Source: Bacteroidaceae bacterium (GTDB lineage: Bacteria > Bacteroidota > Bacteroidia > Bacteroidales > Bacteroidaceae). Taken from it: DNA of 18,402 nucleotides. Each line of letters begins with the position of its first letter. The first letter of the stretch is position 1. The position numbers were made by a program, and so were the translations under genes. Below, one piece after another: positions 1 to 7,604 of this stretch. The stretch lies in the NCBI GenBank assembly GCA_902362375.1, contig CABIVS010000008.1:1-18402 (forward strand), read 5' to 3'. Below the pieces are notes generated by a model. That model ran no database searches, was not told the DNA's origin, and saw only the letters and a list, made by a program, of their open reading frames with translations.

Positions 1-101
1 AAGGAAAATAGTCGAAATAAGAAAGAATTAATAAGTTAATAATCAATTATATAAATAGAATGAAAACAGGAGTAGGATAGTAAAAAATATAATGCGTCTG
101 C

Positions 102-167
102 CCTGCCCACGCATGTAAACCATACAGCCTACATATGCAGGCTATACAGCCCACACTTGTGGGCTAT
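102..167. repeat. 22-bp tandem array of imperfect palindromes
   Basis: Two adjacent 22-bp units at 124-145 and 146-167 both begin ACAGCC and end GGCTAT. Each folds into a near-perfect 18-nt palindrome (126-143 and 148-165). Between the units one T-A pair in the stem is replaced by C-G, a paired change that keeps the stem. The preceding 22 bp (102-123) match the second unit at about 14 of 22 positions and look like a decayed third copy. The function is unknown; the array could be a protein-binding site, an RNA structure or a mobile-element end. Confidence 0.6.
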
Positions 168-287
168 AAACTTATCGCCGTTTAAGTGGGATTTTTGAGC
201 TGCGATATTCGGATTTATATGATTTCATCGTGACAAAAGCAAGCCGTCTTATGCTTATTATAGAATATTTATACGGCTATTTTGTAG

Positions 288-408
288 ATGATAGATAACC
301 CGTTTTTACTGGTAAAAGTATGATAGATACATTTTTTTTAGAGCGATCTATCATATTTATTCTTTTGATAATTAGAATATTACTAAAATAAATGATAGCA
401 TGATAGAT
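288..408. repeat. dispersed ATGATAGAT motif, direct and inverted copies
   Basis: The 9-mer ATGATAGAT occurs at 288-296, 320-328 and 400-408, and as its reverse complement at 346-354. The second and third copies form a 10-bp inverted repeat (319-328 with 346-355) around a T-rich 17-nt spacer. A partial copy (ATGATAGC) directly precedes the last. Four copies in 121 bp of otherwise low-complexity DNA suggest a binding-site cluster or an element end, but AT-rich sequence makes chance repeats easier. Confidence 0.45.
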
Positions 409-566
409 GGTTTTTTTATTATGTAATGTTTAGTTTAAACCCCTATACAATGAATTAGTTCAAATCTGGTACGGAAATGAATGAAACACATTCCCCAACT
501 TTTCAAACGGCCCCCGTTTTCGGGGTGACCCTCCAATTGTTTGCATGAAATTCGAGACTCTTTAGA

Positions 567-608
567 TAAAAAGAAAAGGATTGATAATTCTTGAATTATC
601 AATCCTTT
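567..608 (-). terminator. Rho-independent terminator of tRNA-Arg
   Basis: A perfect 16-bp inverted repeat (575-590 with 593-608, 2-nt loop) is followed on the minus strand by a T-rich tail (TTTTCTTTTT). It starts only three bases past the 3' end of the tRNA, so the precursor tRNA would have a very short trailer before the stem. Confidence 0.9.
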
Positions 609-611
609 AAG

Positions 612-685
<74 letters not shown>

Positions 686-702
686 AGCCTTATTTGCGGA
701 TG

Positions 703-732
703 CAAAGGTAGTGCTTTTTATGAAAATTCAAA
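703..732 (-). promoter_or_regulatory. promoter of tRNA-Arg
   Basis: On the minus strand a -33 TTTG (729-732) stands 18 bp before TACCTTTG (703-710), an exact match to the Bacteroides -7 consensus TAnnTTTG. Its position fits a start site about 10 nt before the mature tRNA. Confidence 0.75.
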
Positions 733-909
733 AACTTTCCGGCATTTTTTTATTCATATATTTCTTTGTGACTATGAATCAGTAGTTTATAATAGAGATG
801 AATTTTGTTTATTTATATGGTTTGGGAGTATTAAATAGAAAAACGCCATTTTTACGAAGAATAACGAACGTTATATAGGTTTCAAAAAGCTCAAAAAAAT
901 AAAATAGGG

Positions 910-940
910 TTGTGTTTTTCTATTATAACTTCTACTTTTG
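910..940 (+). promoter_or_regulatory. promoter of the TPR protein gene
   Basis: A TTG at 910-912 and TACTTTTG at 933-940 are 20 bp apart and match the Bacteroides sigma-70 -33/-7 pattern. This leaves a short leader of about 25 nt before the ATG at 972. Confidence 0.75.
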
Positions 941-971
941 AACGATAAACAACTAAAAAACACATAAAGTT

Positions 972-1706
972 ATGAAGAAATTGATTTTTTTATTTGCATT
1001 TTGTATTGTAGTGACTAATGTTTTTGCACAAACCGACCCAGAGCAATTGAAAAAAGAAGGAAATGATGCATTTAATGCTAAAAATTATCCTGTAGCGTAT
1101 GCGAAATTCAGTGAATATTTGAAACAAACGAATAATCAAGATTCTGCAACCGCTTATTATTGTGGTATAGCTGCCGATGCTGTGAAGAAGTATCCGGAAG
1201 CTGTGAGTCTTTTTGATATAGCAATTCAAAAGAAGTTCAATATCGGAAATGCTTATGCTCGCAAAGCTTTGGCTTTAGATGCACAAAAGAAGACTGCTGA
1301 ATATGTAGCTACATTGGAAGAAGGATTGAAAGTAGATCCTAAGAATACAACAATGGTAAAGAATTATAGCCTTCACTATTTGAAAGCAGGACTTGCTGCA
1401 CAGAAAGCCGGAAAAGCAGAAGAAGCAGAAGACTGTTTCAAGAAAGTAATTCCTTTGGATCACAAGCAGTATAAAACAAATGCATTGTACAGTTTAGGAG
1501 TTCTGTGCTATAATGATGGCGCTAATATCCTGAAGAAAGCTGCTCCTTTGGCAAATTCTGATGCAGATAAATATGCTGCAGAAAAAGAAAAAGCTGATGG
1601 TAGATTTAAAGAAGCATTAGACTATCTGGAAGAAGCTGCTAAGATCTCTCCGGAAAATGAAAATGTGAAGAAGATGCTTCCTCAAGTAAAAGCTGTTATG
1701 AAGTAA
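972..1706 (+). CDS. exported tetratricopeptide-repeat protein
   Basis: This 244-residue protein has an N-terminal signal peptide (lysines, hydrophobic core, likely cleavage after VFA at about residue 19), so it should act in the periplasm. The mature part is almost all helical and fits consecutive TPR units: an early one beginning at about residue 23 (LKKEGNDAFNAKNYPVAYAK), others near 60-90 and 92-123, and a long tail rich in Lys, Glu and Ala. TPR domains are protein-interaction scaffolds; no enzyme motif is visible. It has its own promoter and terminator, so it is transcribed alone. The partner is unknown. Confidence 0.85.
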   Translation: MKKLIFLFAFCIVVTNVFAQTDPEQLKKEGNDAFNAKNYPVAYAKFSEYLKQTNNQDSATAYYCGIAADAVKKYPEAVSLFDIAIQKKFNIGNAYARKALALDAQKKTAEYVATLEEGLKVDPKNTTMVKNYSLHYLKAGLAAQKAGKAEEAEDCFKKVIPLDHKQYKTNALYSLGVLCYNDGANILKKAAPLANSDADKYAAEKEKADGRFKEALDYLEEAAKISPENENVKKMLPQVKAVMK

Positions 1707-1728
1707 TTTTACCAATCTTATAAATGAT

Positions 1729-1767
1729 AAAGGGTTGCCGATATGACACGTCGGACAACCCTTTTTT
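1729..1767 (+). terminator. Rho-independent terminator after the TPR gene
   Basis: An arm AAAGGGTTGCCGA pairs with TCGGACAACCCTTT, with one bulge, and is followed by a run of Ts. It lies 23 bp past the stop codon. Confidence 0.88.
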
Positions 1768-1800
1768 ATTGCTATCTTTTTCTAATCTATACTTTTTGTG

Positions 1801-1808
1801 TACATTTG
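1801..1808 (+). promoter_or_regulatory. -7 element of the pabB-pabC promoter
   Basis: TACATTTG matches the Bacteroides -7 consensus TAnnTTTG and lies 25 bp before the proposed start codon. No good TTTG is seen 19-21 bp upstream, only T-rich sequence near 1776-1781, so the promoter is only half supported. Confidence 0.5.
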
Positions 1809-1833
1809 CTTTTTCTAAACGTAGAAGTATTTT

Positions 1834-2841
1834 ATGCACTTATATAATAAGGAACAGGCTATCAAACGAATGAATCAGTTGGGACAACTTCATCGTCCTT
1901 TCATTTTCATTATAAATTATCTACAAGATGTGTCTTATATAGAGGAGGTTGCTGCTGTTGATTCTACTGAAGTTTTGTATAATCTGAATGGATTTACCAA
2001 TCAGACCATATCAGATGAAGATAACATGGCTACTTACTCTGCAAAAGCAATGCCTTCACTACATTGGCAGCCTTTTGCAGAATCTTTCTTTTCCTATCAA
2101 CGTTCGTTTAATATCGTGCGACAGAACATCCTGGCAGGAAATAGCTTCCTTACAAATTTGACGTGTCGCACTCCGGTAGAAACCAATCTCACTCTGAAAG
2201 ATATTTATTTTCGCTCAAAAGCGATTTATAAGTTATGGGTTAAAGACCGTTTTACGGTTTTCTCTCCTGAAATATTTATTAGAATTCATCAGGGAAAAAT
2301 TAGCTCATATCCGATGAAGGGAACCATTGATGCTTCAATTCCCTCCGCTGCTCAATTATTAATGAATGATCCGAAAGAGACTGCCGAACATGCTACCATT
2401 GTAGATCTGATTCGTAATGATTTAAGTATGGTTGCCAGCCGAGTGTCAGTTTCCCGGTATCGGTATATGGATAGGTTACAGACTAATCGGGGAGCCATTT
2501 TTCAGACGAGTTCTGAAATTCAGGGTATATTGCCCGAAAATTATCAGGAGCATTTGGGAGATATTATTTTCAGATTACTGCCAGCCGGTTCTATTACCGG
2601 TGCTCCAAAGAAAAAGACGATGCAGATTATCCAGGAAGCTGAAACCTACGACAGAGGATTTTATACAGGAGTTATGGGATATTCTGATGGCATTGATTTA
2701 GATAGTGCTGTTATGATACGTTTTGTAGAACAGGAAGGGGAAAAGATGTATTTTAAAAGTGGAGGTGGGATTACCTGCCAGAGTGATGTGGAAAGTGAGT
2801 ATAATGAAATGAAACAGAAAGTATATGTACCCATTTATTGA
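1834..2841 (+). CDS. pabB: aminodeoxychorismate synthase component I, compact PabB
   Basis: This cytoplasmic enzyme of the chorismate-binding family should make 4-amino-4-deoxychorismate from chorismate and ammonia, the first step of p-aminobenzoate and folate synthesis. Family motifs are present: PMKGT with Lys162 at the position used as nucleophile in PabB, DLIRNDL (191-197), AGSITGAPKK (251-260) followed by MQIIQEAE, GVMGYSDG, and the C-terminal SGGGIT. At 335 residues it is more than 100 residues shorter than the Escherichia coli protein; the missing part is the N-terminal region, which is reduced here. The next gene overlaps it and encodes a PabC-like enzyme, which favours PabB over anthranilate or isochorismate synthase. 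No glutaminase subunit PabA is in the window. A later in-frame ATG at 1870 is possible, but 1834 follows the -7 box well. Confidence 0.88.
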   Translation: MHLYNKEQAIKRMNQLGQLHRPFIFIINYLQDVSYIEEVAAVDSTEVLYNLNGFTNQTISDEDNMATYSAKAMPSLHWQPFAESFFSYQRSFNIVRQNILAGNSFLTNLTCRTPVETNLTLKDIYFRSKAIYKLWVKDRFTVFSPEIFIRIHQGKISSYPMKGTIDASIPSAAQLLMNDPKETAEHATIVDLIRNDLSMVASRVSVSRYRYMDRLQTNRGAIFQTSSEIQGILPENYQEHLGDIIFRLLPAGSITGAPKKKTMQIIQEAETYDRGFYTGVMGYSDGIDLDSAVMIRFVEQEGEKMYFKSGGGITCQSDVESEYNEMKQKVYVPIY

Positions 2842-3421
2842 GACTATCCGGATAGAGGATGGACAGATTTATAATCTTGATTATCACACAGAGCGCTTTA
2901 ATAAAACCCGTGCAGCTTTTTGGAAAGACTGCACTCCGCTGGATTTACGGGAATTTATATCTCCGCCCACTTTAAATGGAATTCATAAATGCCGGATTGT
3001 ATATGGAAAAGAAGTGGAAGAAGTTACGTATGCGCCTTATCAGATGCGACAGGTTTCTTCTTTGCATTTGGTTGTGTCTGATACCATTGATTATACTTAT
3101 AAAAGTGCGCATCGGGAAGAACTGAATGCTTTGTACGTTCAAAGAGGAATGGCGGATGATGTTTTAATTGTGAGAAATGGCTATCTGACAGATACCTCTA
3201 TAGCTAATGTTGCTCTCTATGACGGAGATACTTGGTTCACACCGGCTCATCCGTTACTCCGTGGGACGAAACGAAGCGAATTTTTGGACAGGCAGCTCAT
3301 TGTTGAGAAAGACATTCCGCAAATATGTTTGAAAGACTATTCCCATATCATGTTATTCAACGCAATGATTGACTGGAAACGCATTATATTGCCTATAAAT
3401 GAGAAACATTTAATTCTATAA
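2825..3421 (+). CDS. pabC: class IV PLP aminotransferase, probable aminodeoxychorismate lyase
   Basis: This 198-residue protein belongs to the fold-type IV PLP enzymes that include PabC and branched-chain aminotransferases. The motif YKSAHREEL gives Lys93 as the probable PLP-binding lysine. HTERF (21-25) near the N-terminus and TDTSIANV (122-129) match family blocks. At the position where most members have Glu (the E in the ETS-type motif) this protein has Asp123. The gene begins 17 nt inside the end of pabB, in another frame, which implies translational coupling and supports aminodeoxychorismate lyase, releasing p-aminobenzoate and pyruvate. At under 200 residues it is shorter than typical PabC (about 270). 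Another small aminotransferase role cannot be excluded from sequence alone. Confidence 0.82.
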   Translation: MYPFIETIRIEDGQIYNLDYHTERFNKTRAAFWKDCTPLDLREFISPPTLNGIHKCRIVYGKEVEEVTYAPYQMRQVSSLHLVVSDTIDYTYKSAHREELNALYVQRGMADDVLIVRNGYLTDTSIANVALYDGDTWFTPAHPLLRGTKRSEFLDRQLIVEKDIPQICLKDYSHIMLFNAMIDWKRIILPINEKHLIL

Positions 3422-3563
3422 ACTATAATTAACTGAAATATACAGAGAACTGCTGAACAAATGTCTCTTTTGTACTGTTATATTTATGTGTTTTTCATAG
3501 TATTAGATATAAGATTAATTAAAGAGATTGTACTTCACTTGTGAAAGCTAAAGTACGTCAGAG

Positions 3564-3629
3564 ACAGAAGAGTCTGTTTTTTTGATAAATGTGTTAGAGC
3601 ATCGGTTTTACCAGGCCGATGCTTTTTTT
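3564..3629 (+). terminator. two tandem hairpins with T runs after pabC
   Basis: The first, ACAGA-AGAG-TCTGT (3564-3577), is followed by seven Ts. The second and stronger pairs AGCATCGG (3598-3605) with CCGATGCT (3616-3623) and is followed by seven Ts. They lie about 145-200 bp past the pabC stop, far for an ordinary terminator, so the stretch from 3422 could hold a long trailer or a small RNA. Confidence 0.7.
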
Positions 3630-3646
3630 ATGTCCTTTTACCCCCT

Positions 3647-3681
3647 TTTGTAGTTTATATGAAATAAAATTTGTACGTTTG
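3647..3681 (+). promoter_or_regulatory. promoter of the DUF2461 gene
   Basis: TACGTTTG (3674-3681) is an exact match to TAnnTTTG. The nearest TTTG (3647-3650) is 23 bp upstream, slightly wider than usual. The element sits 17 bp before the first possible start codon. Confidence 0.6.
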
Positions 3682-3698
3682 TAGAGTAATAATAGAAA

Positions 3699-4373
3699 AT
3701 GATAAAGATGAACATACCCGTTATCTTTCAGTTTTTAAAAGATCTTTCCGCGAATAATAATCGTGAGTGGTTTAATGAGCATAAGGCAGAATATGAAACA
3801 GCCCGTGCCGAGTTCGACAACTTTTTGGCAACAGTGATCGCCCGTATTTCCTTGTTTGATGAAACTATCCGGGGGATTCAGCCCAAAGACTGTACTTATC
3901 GTATTTACCGGGATACCCGCTTCTCTGCGGATAAAACACCTTATAAAATACATTTCGGAGGTTATATCAATGCCAAAGGAAAGAAGTCCGATCATTGTGG
4001 ATATTATGTACACTTGCAGCCGGATGGTTCTATGCTTGCCGGAGGAAGCCTGTGTCTGCCTACCAATATCCTGAAAGCAGTGCGACAATCTATCTATGAT
4101 AATATCGAAGAGTTTGTTGCGATCGTAGAAGATCCGGAGTTTAAGAAATACTTTCCGGTGATAGGAGAGGATTTTCTGAAAACAGCTCCGAAAGGTTTTC
4201 CGAAAGATTTCAAGTACATTGATTATTTGAAATGTAAAGAATATGTTTGCTCTTATAATGTTCCCGATAACTTCTTCACCCGACCGGATATGTTGGAACA
4301 GATAGACAAAGTGTTCCGGCAATTCAAACGGTTTGCCGATTTTATAAATTATACAATTGATGATTTTGAATAA
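3699..4373 (+). CDS. DUF2461 family protein
   Basis: This 224-residue protein is recognisable as the DUF2461 (TIGR02453) family. It has the N-terminal FLKDLSANNNREWFNEHKAE block, the central YRDTRFSADKTPYK block, GYYVHLQPDGSMLAGG, and a C-terminal stretch with PKGFPKD. There is no signal peptide, so it should be cytoplasmic. The biochemical function of the family is unknown to me; conserved Arg, Asp and His residues could form an active site. An alternative start three codons later (3708) is equally good. It precedes the YhcH-family gene by 37 bp on the same strand and may be co-transcribed with it and the branching enzyme. Confidence 0.85.
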   Translation: MIKMNIPVIFQFLKDLSANNNREWFNEHKAEYETARAEFDNFLATVIARISLFDETIRGIQPKDCTYRIYRDTRFSADKTPYKIHFGGYINAKGKKSDHCGYYVHLQPDGSMLAGGSLCLPTNILKAVRQSIYDNIEEFVAIVEDPEFKKYFPVIGEDFLKTAPKGFPKDFKYIDYLKCKEYVCSYNVPDNFFTRPDMLEQIDKVFRQFKRFADFINYTIDDFE

Positions 4374-4410
4374 ATAATGCCTAGAATATAAACTTTAAAA
4401 TTTAACTTAT

Positions 4411-4857
4411 ATGGTAGTAGATACTTTAGAAAATCTGGAGAAATATGCGTCTTTAAACCCTCTGTTTGCACAAGCTATTGAATTCTTGAAGTCTCATGAC
4501 CTCCAAGCCATGGAAGTTGGTAAGACAGAACTGAAAGGAAAAGATCTGTTGGTGAATATTGCACAAACCAAACCTAAAACAAAAGAGGAAGCCAAACTGG
4601 AAACTCATAACGAATTTATTGATATTCAAATCCCATTGTCGGGAACAGAAATAATGGGGTATACTGCTGCTAAAGACTGTGTTCCGGCAGATGCACCTTA
4701 TAACGCAGAAAAAGATATTACTTTCTTCGAAGGATTAGCAGAAACATACGTTGCCGTGAAACCGGGAATGTTTGCTATCTTTTTCCCGCAAGACGGTCAT
4801 GCTCCCGGTATCACTCCGGATGGTGTGAAGAAAGTAATTGTAAAAGTAAAAGCATAA
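4411..4857 (+). CDS. YhcH/YjgK/YiaL (TabA/EbgC) family cupin protein
   Basis: This 148-residue protein matches the YhcH/YjgK/YiaL family (DUF386), a single-domain cupin-like beta fold. Family marks are the THNEFIDIQIPLSG block and the PQDGHAPGI block, whose His residues sit where the family binds metal. Characterised relatives include EbgC, the biofilm regulator TabA and NanQ, a sialic acid anomerase, so a sugar-anomerase-like role is reasonable. It ends 18 bp before the branching enzyme gene and is probably in the same transcript, which also points to carbohydrate metabolism. The exact substrate cannot be inferred. Confidence 0.85.
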   Translation: MVVDTLENLEKYASLNPLFAQAIEFLKSHDLQAMEVGKTELKGKDLLVNIAQTKPKTKEEAKLETHNEFIDIQIPLSGTEIMGYTAAKDCVPADAPYNAEKDITFFEGLAETYVAVKPGMFAIFFPQDGHAPGITPDGVKKVIVKVKA

Positions 4858-4875
4858 TCCTAATTCAATTCTGAT

Positions 4876-6888
4876 ATGGAAAAGACACTTAATCTCATAA
4901 AAAACGATCCCTGGCTGGAACCTTTTGCCGGTGCTATTACCGGGCGTCATCAGTATGTATTAGACAAAGAAGCTGAATTGACGAATAAGGGGAAACAAAC
5001 CCTTTCAGATTTTGCATCGGGGTATCTTTATTTTGGATTGCATCGCACCGATAAGGGGTGGACTTTCCGTGAATGGGCCCCCAATGCTACTCATATTTAT
5101 ATGGTGGGTACATTTAATAACTGGGAGGAGAAAGCTGCTTATAAGCTGGAAAAACAAAAGAATGGCAATTGGGAAATCAATCTGCCGGCAGATGCCATTC
5201 ATCATGGCGATCTCTACAAACTGAATGTATATTGGGAAGGCGGACAAGGCGAGCGTATTCCTGCATGGGCTACACGTGTGGTACAGGATGAACAGACAAA
5301 AATATTCAGTGCACAAGTCTGGGCTCCGGAGAACCCCTATAAATTCAAGAAGAAAACATTTAAGCCCGACACGAATCCGCTGTTGATTTATGAATGTCAT
5401 ATCGGAATGGCACAGCAGGAGGAAAAAGTGGGCACATATAACGAATTCCGCGAGAAAATACTTCCTCGTATTGCTGAAGAAGGATATAATTGTATCCAGA
5501 TTATGGCTATTCAGGAACATCCATATTATGGAAGCTTCGGCTATCATGTATCCAGTTTCTTTGCTGCTTCTTCGCGTTTTGGTACCCCCGATGAATTAAA
5601 AGCACTGATTGATGCTGCTCATGAGATGGGGATTGCTGTGATTATGGACATCGTTCATTCACATGCAGTGAAGAATGAAGTAGAAGGATTAGGAAACTTT
5701 GCCGGTGATCCGAATCAGTATTTTTATCCGGGCGCTCGTCGCGAACATCCGGCTTGGGACTCTCTCTGCTTCGATTATGGCAAGAATGAAGTAATCCACT
5801 TCCTGTTGTCAAACTGCAAGTACTGGTTGGAAGAATATAAGTTTGACGGATTCCGTTTTGATGGAGTGACTTCTATGTTATATTACAGCCACGGATTGGG
5901 TGAAGCCTTCTGTAACTATGGAGATTATTTCAACGGTCATCAGGATGATAATGCGATTTGTTACCTGACACTGGCTAATGAAGTGATTCATCAGGTAAAT
6001 CCGAAGGCGATAACCATTGCGGAAGAAGTTTCCGGTATGCCGGGACTGGCTGCCAAAGTGGAAGATGGCGGTTACGGCTTCGATTATCGTATGGCTATGA
6101 ATATTCCGGACTACTGGATCAAGACAATCAAAGAAAAGATCGATGAAGACTGGAAACCTTCCAGCATGTTCTGGGAAGTAACCAACCGTCGCCAGGATGA
6201 AAAGACCATTTCGTATGCAGAAAGTCATGACCAGGCATTGGTAGGAGATAAGACGATTATCTTCCGCCTGATTGATGCTGATATGTACTGGCACATGCAG
6301 AAGGGAGACGAAAATTATGTTGTCAACCGTGGTATTGCTTTGCATAAAATGATTCGTTTGCTGACCTCTTCGACTATCAACGGAGGTTATCTGAACTTCA
6401 TGGGAAATGAATTCGGGCATCCCGAATGGATTGATTTCCCGCGTGAAGGTAACGGATGGTCGTGCAAATATGCCCGCCGCCAATGGGATTTGGTGGACAA
6501 CAAAAATCTGACCTATCACTATATGGGTGATTTTGATAAAGAAATGCTGAAAGTTATCAAGAGTGTGAAAGATTTCCAGGCAACACCAGTTCAGGAAATA
6601 TGGCATAATGATGGCGATCAGGTATTGGCATACGAACGTAAGGACCTTATATTTGTCTTTAACTTTAATCCGAAGCAGTCGTTCACTGATTATGGATTCC
6701 TGGTAACTCCGGGAGCTTATGAAGTGATACTGAACACGGACGATGTTGCATTTGGAGGAAACGGTTTGGCAGACGACTCTGTCGTGCATTTCACTATTAC
6801 CGATCCGTTGTACAAGAAGGAAAAGAAAGAGTGGTTGAAACTCTATATTCCTGCCCGTACCGCCGTAGTACTTAGAAAGAAAAAATAA
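4876..6888 (+). CDS. glgB: 1,4-alpha-glucan branching enzyme, GH13_8 (eukaryote-like)
   Basis: This 670-residue cytoplasmic enzyme cuts alpha-1,4 glucan chains and rejoins them as alpha-1,6 branches in glycogen. An N-terminal CBM48-like domain (about 50-150, FREWAPNATHIYMVGTFNNW) precedes the GH13 barrel and a C-terminal all-beta domain (about 570-670). Catalytic motifs are intact: DIVHSH (258-263), GFRFDG with nucleophile Asp329, AEEVSG with acid/base Glu383, and SHDQ with Asp452. The blocks IQIMAIQEHPYYGSFGYHVS, FFAASSRFGTP and SMLYYSHGLG resemble animal, fungal and plant branching enzymes (subfamily GH13_8) rather than the Escherichia coli GlgB type (GH13_9). No glycogen synthase or phosphorylase lies next to it. 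Confidence 0.93.
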   Translation: MEKTLNLIKNDPWLEPFAGAITGRHQYVLDKEAELTNKGKQTLSDFASGYLYFGLHRTDKGWTFREWAPNATHIYMVGTFNNWEEKAAYKLEKQKNGNWEINLPADAIHHGDLYKLNVYWEGGQGERIPAWATRVVQDEQTKIFSAQVWAPENPYKFKKKTFKPDTNPLLIYECHIGMAQQEEKVGTYNEFREKILPRIAEEGYNCIQIMAIQEHPYYGSFGYHVSSFFAASSRFGTPDELKALIDAAHEMGIAVIMDIVHSHAVKNEVEGLGNFAGDPNQYFYPGARREHPAWDSLCFDYGKNEVIHFLLSNCKYWLEEYKFDGFRFDGVTSMLYYSHGLGEAFCNYGDYFNGHQDDNAICYLTLANEVIHQVNPKAITIAEEVSGMPGLAAKVEDGGYGFDYRMAMNIPDYWIKTIKEKIDEDWKPSSMFWEVTNRRQDEKTISYAESHDQALVGDKTIIFRLIDADMYWHMQKGDENYVVNRGIALHKMIRLLTSSTINGGYLNFMGNEFGHPEWIDFPREGNGWSCKYARRQWDLVDNKNLTYHYMGDFDKEMLKVIKSVKDFQATPVQEIWHNDGDQVLAYERKDLIFVFNFNPKQSFTDYGFLVTPGAYEVILNTDDVAFGGNGLADDSVVHFTITDPLYKKEKKEWLKLYIPARTAVVLRKKK

Positions 6889-6906
6889 TTTTATTTTTAA
6901 ATCAAG

Positions 6907-6950
6907 AAGCCCCCGCAGATATTCAATAATATTTGTGGGGGCTTTCTCAT
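6907..6950. terminator. strong, probably bidirectional terminator
   Basis: A 17-bp stem (6907-6923 with 6928-6944) has two G-U pairs and a 4-nt loop. It is followed by TTTCTC on the plus strand; on the minus strand the tail is AT-rich but less T-pure. It lies between convergent genes (branching enzyme and the PepSY-like gene) and could stop both. Confidence 0.85.
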
Positions 6951-6977
6951 TTATTACCCTGTTCTATGATTCAGTTC

Positions 6978-7466
6978 CTAGTTTTCCAGAAAGGTACTTG
7001 GCCCGAGAATGTCATACATATCACTAACGTTGCGCGTTTTGAGCAATACCCCTTGTGGAGTATAGAATAACTGATATTTGATGTCAACATTATCTTGCCC
7101 TACCTTAATTACTATAATGGCCTGCCATTTGGGAAACTCCACCATTGTCACATTATCTACCACCCAATTTGCGTATGGCCCGGATACAAAGGCATTATAG
7201 ACTGTTGGGGTGAGCCGGTCGAGACTGACAAGATCTGTCTGCGTCATCACCCATTGTCCCCGAACGTCAAACCACACATTTTTAGTAAATCCATTCATTG
7301 GAAAGTTGGCACAATAATATCCATCGTCTTGTGACCAGGCGACGCCATTTGCTTTGGGATACATTTTCTTGAAAGTTGACTGTACATTGCCGGGAGGGGT
7401 ATCTCCAAAGGCAGATGTAGATAATAGTAGAAACAATGCGATAGCACAAATCATAAATTTCTTCAT
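6978..7466 (-). CDS. exported PepSY-like (DUF2874) protein
   Basis: This 162-residue protein starts with a signal peptide (MKKFMICAIALFLLLSTSAFG, cleavage at about 21), so it is periplasmic or secreted. The mature part contains two PepSY-like/BLIP-type beta modules (about 26-80 and 95-150): FKKMYPKANGVAWSQDDGYY followed by VWFDVRGQWV, then FPKWQAIIVIKV followed by YQLFYTPQGVLLK. Such proteins are abundant in Bacteroides and have no assigned function; the fold resembles the beta-lactamase inhibitor protein. It lies downstream of the amylase gene, but a terminator separates them, so it is probably transcribed alone. Confidence 0.85.
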   Translation of the reverse strand: MKKFMICAIALFLLLSTSAFGDTPPGNVQSTFKKMYPKANGVAWSQDDGYYCANFPMNGFTKNVWFDVRGQWVMTQTDLVSLDRLTPTVYNAFVSGPYANWVVDNVTMVEFPKWQAIIVIKVGQDNVDIKYQLFYTPQGVLLKTRNVSDMYDILGPSTFLEN

Positions 7467-7543
7467 AAGCTTTGAGTTTAGAGGATTATTTATCTAACTA
7501 AACAGCCTTTGAGAATATTTGTTTGAGTGATGTGCATAAAATA

Positions 7544-7575
7544 ATCCCCCGGTCATTCATAAGTGACCGAGGGAT
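7544..7575 (-). terminator. terminator of the patatin-amylase unit
   Basis: On the minus strand a 12-bp stem with one G-U pair (7564-7575 with 7544-7555, 8-nt loop) is followed by a T-rich tail (TATTTTATG). It sits 30 bp past the amylase stop. Confidence 0.82.
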
Positions 7576-7604
7576 GAAGGGTATACAGGTCTTAGTCTTT
7601 TTAC

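Larger units (their letters stand above)
1..566. other. gene-free AT-rich region downstream of tRNA-Arg
   Basis: No convincing coding region is visible on either strand in this stretch. It holds a tandem array of 22-bp palindromic units (102-167), four copies of the 9-bp motif ATGATAGAT in both orientations (288-408), a small GC-rich hairpin CCCCG-TTTT-CGGGG near 509-522, and long T runs. It lies on the 3' side of the minus-strand tRNA-Arg, the side where tRNA-targeted integrative elements usually sit. No integrase or duplicated tRNA end is visible, so a past insertion is only a possibility. Confidence 0.6.

Noticed and set aside
170..298. 42-codon open frame without a start codon (TYRRLSGIFELRYSDLYDF...)
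   Set aside because: The composition looks mildly protein-like, but there is no ATG start before the middle, no ribosome site and no recognised family. It could be a gene remnant but cannot be supported.
1..610. CRISPR array
   Set aside because: The 22-bp repeats are directly adjacent without unique spacers, and no cas gene is present.
3735..4322. 195-codon open frame on the minus strand
   Set aside because: It is antisense to the DUF2461 gene and has no family resemblance.
5878..6789. 303-codon open frame on the minus strand
   Set aside because: It is the antisense shadow of the branching enzyme gene, whose GH13 motifs are complete.
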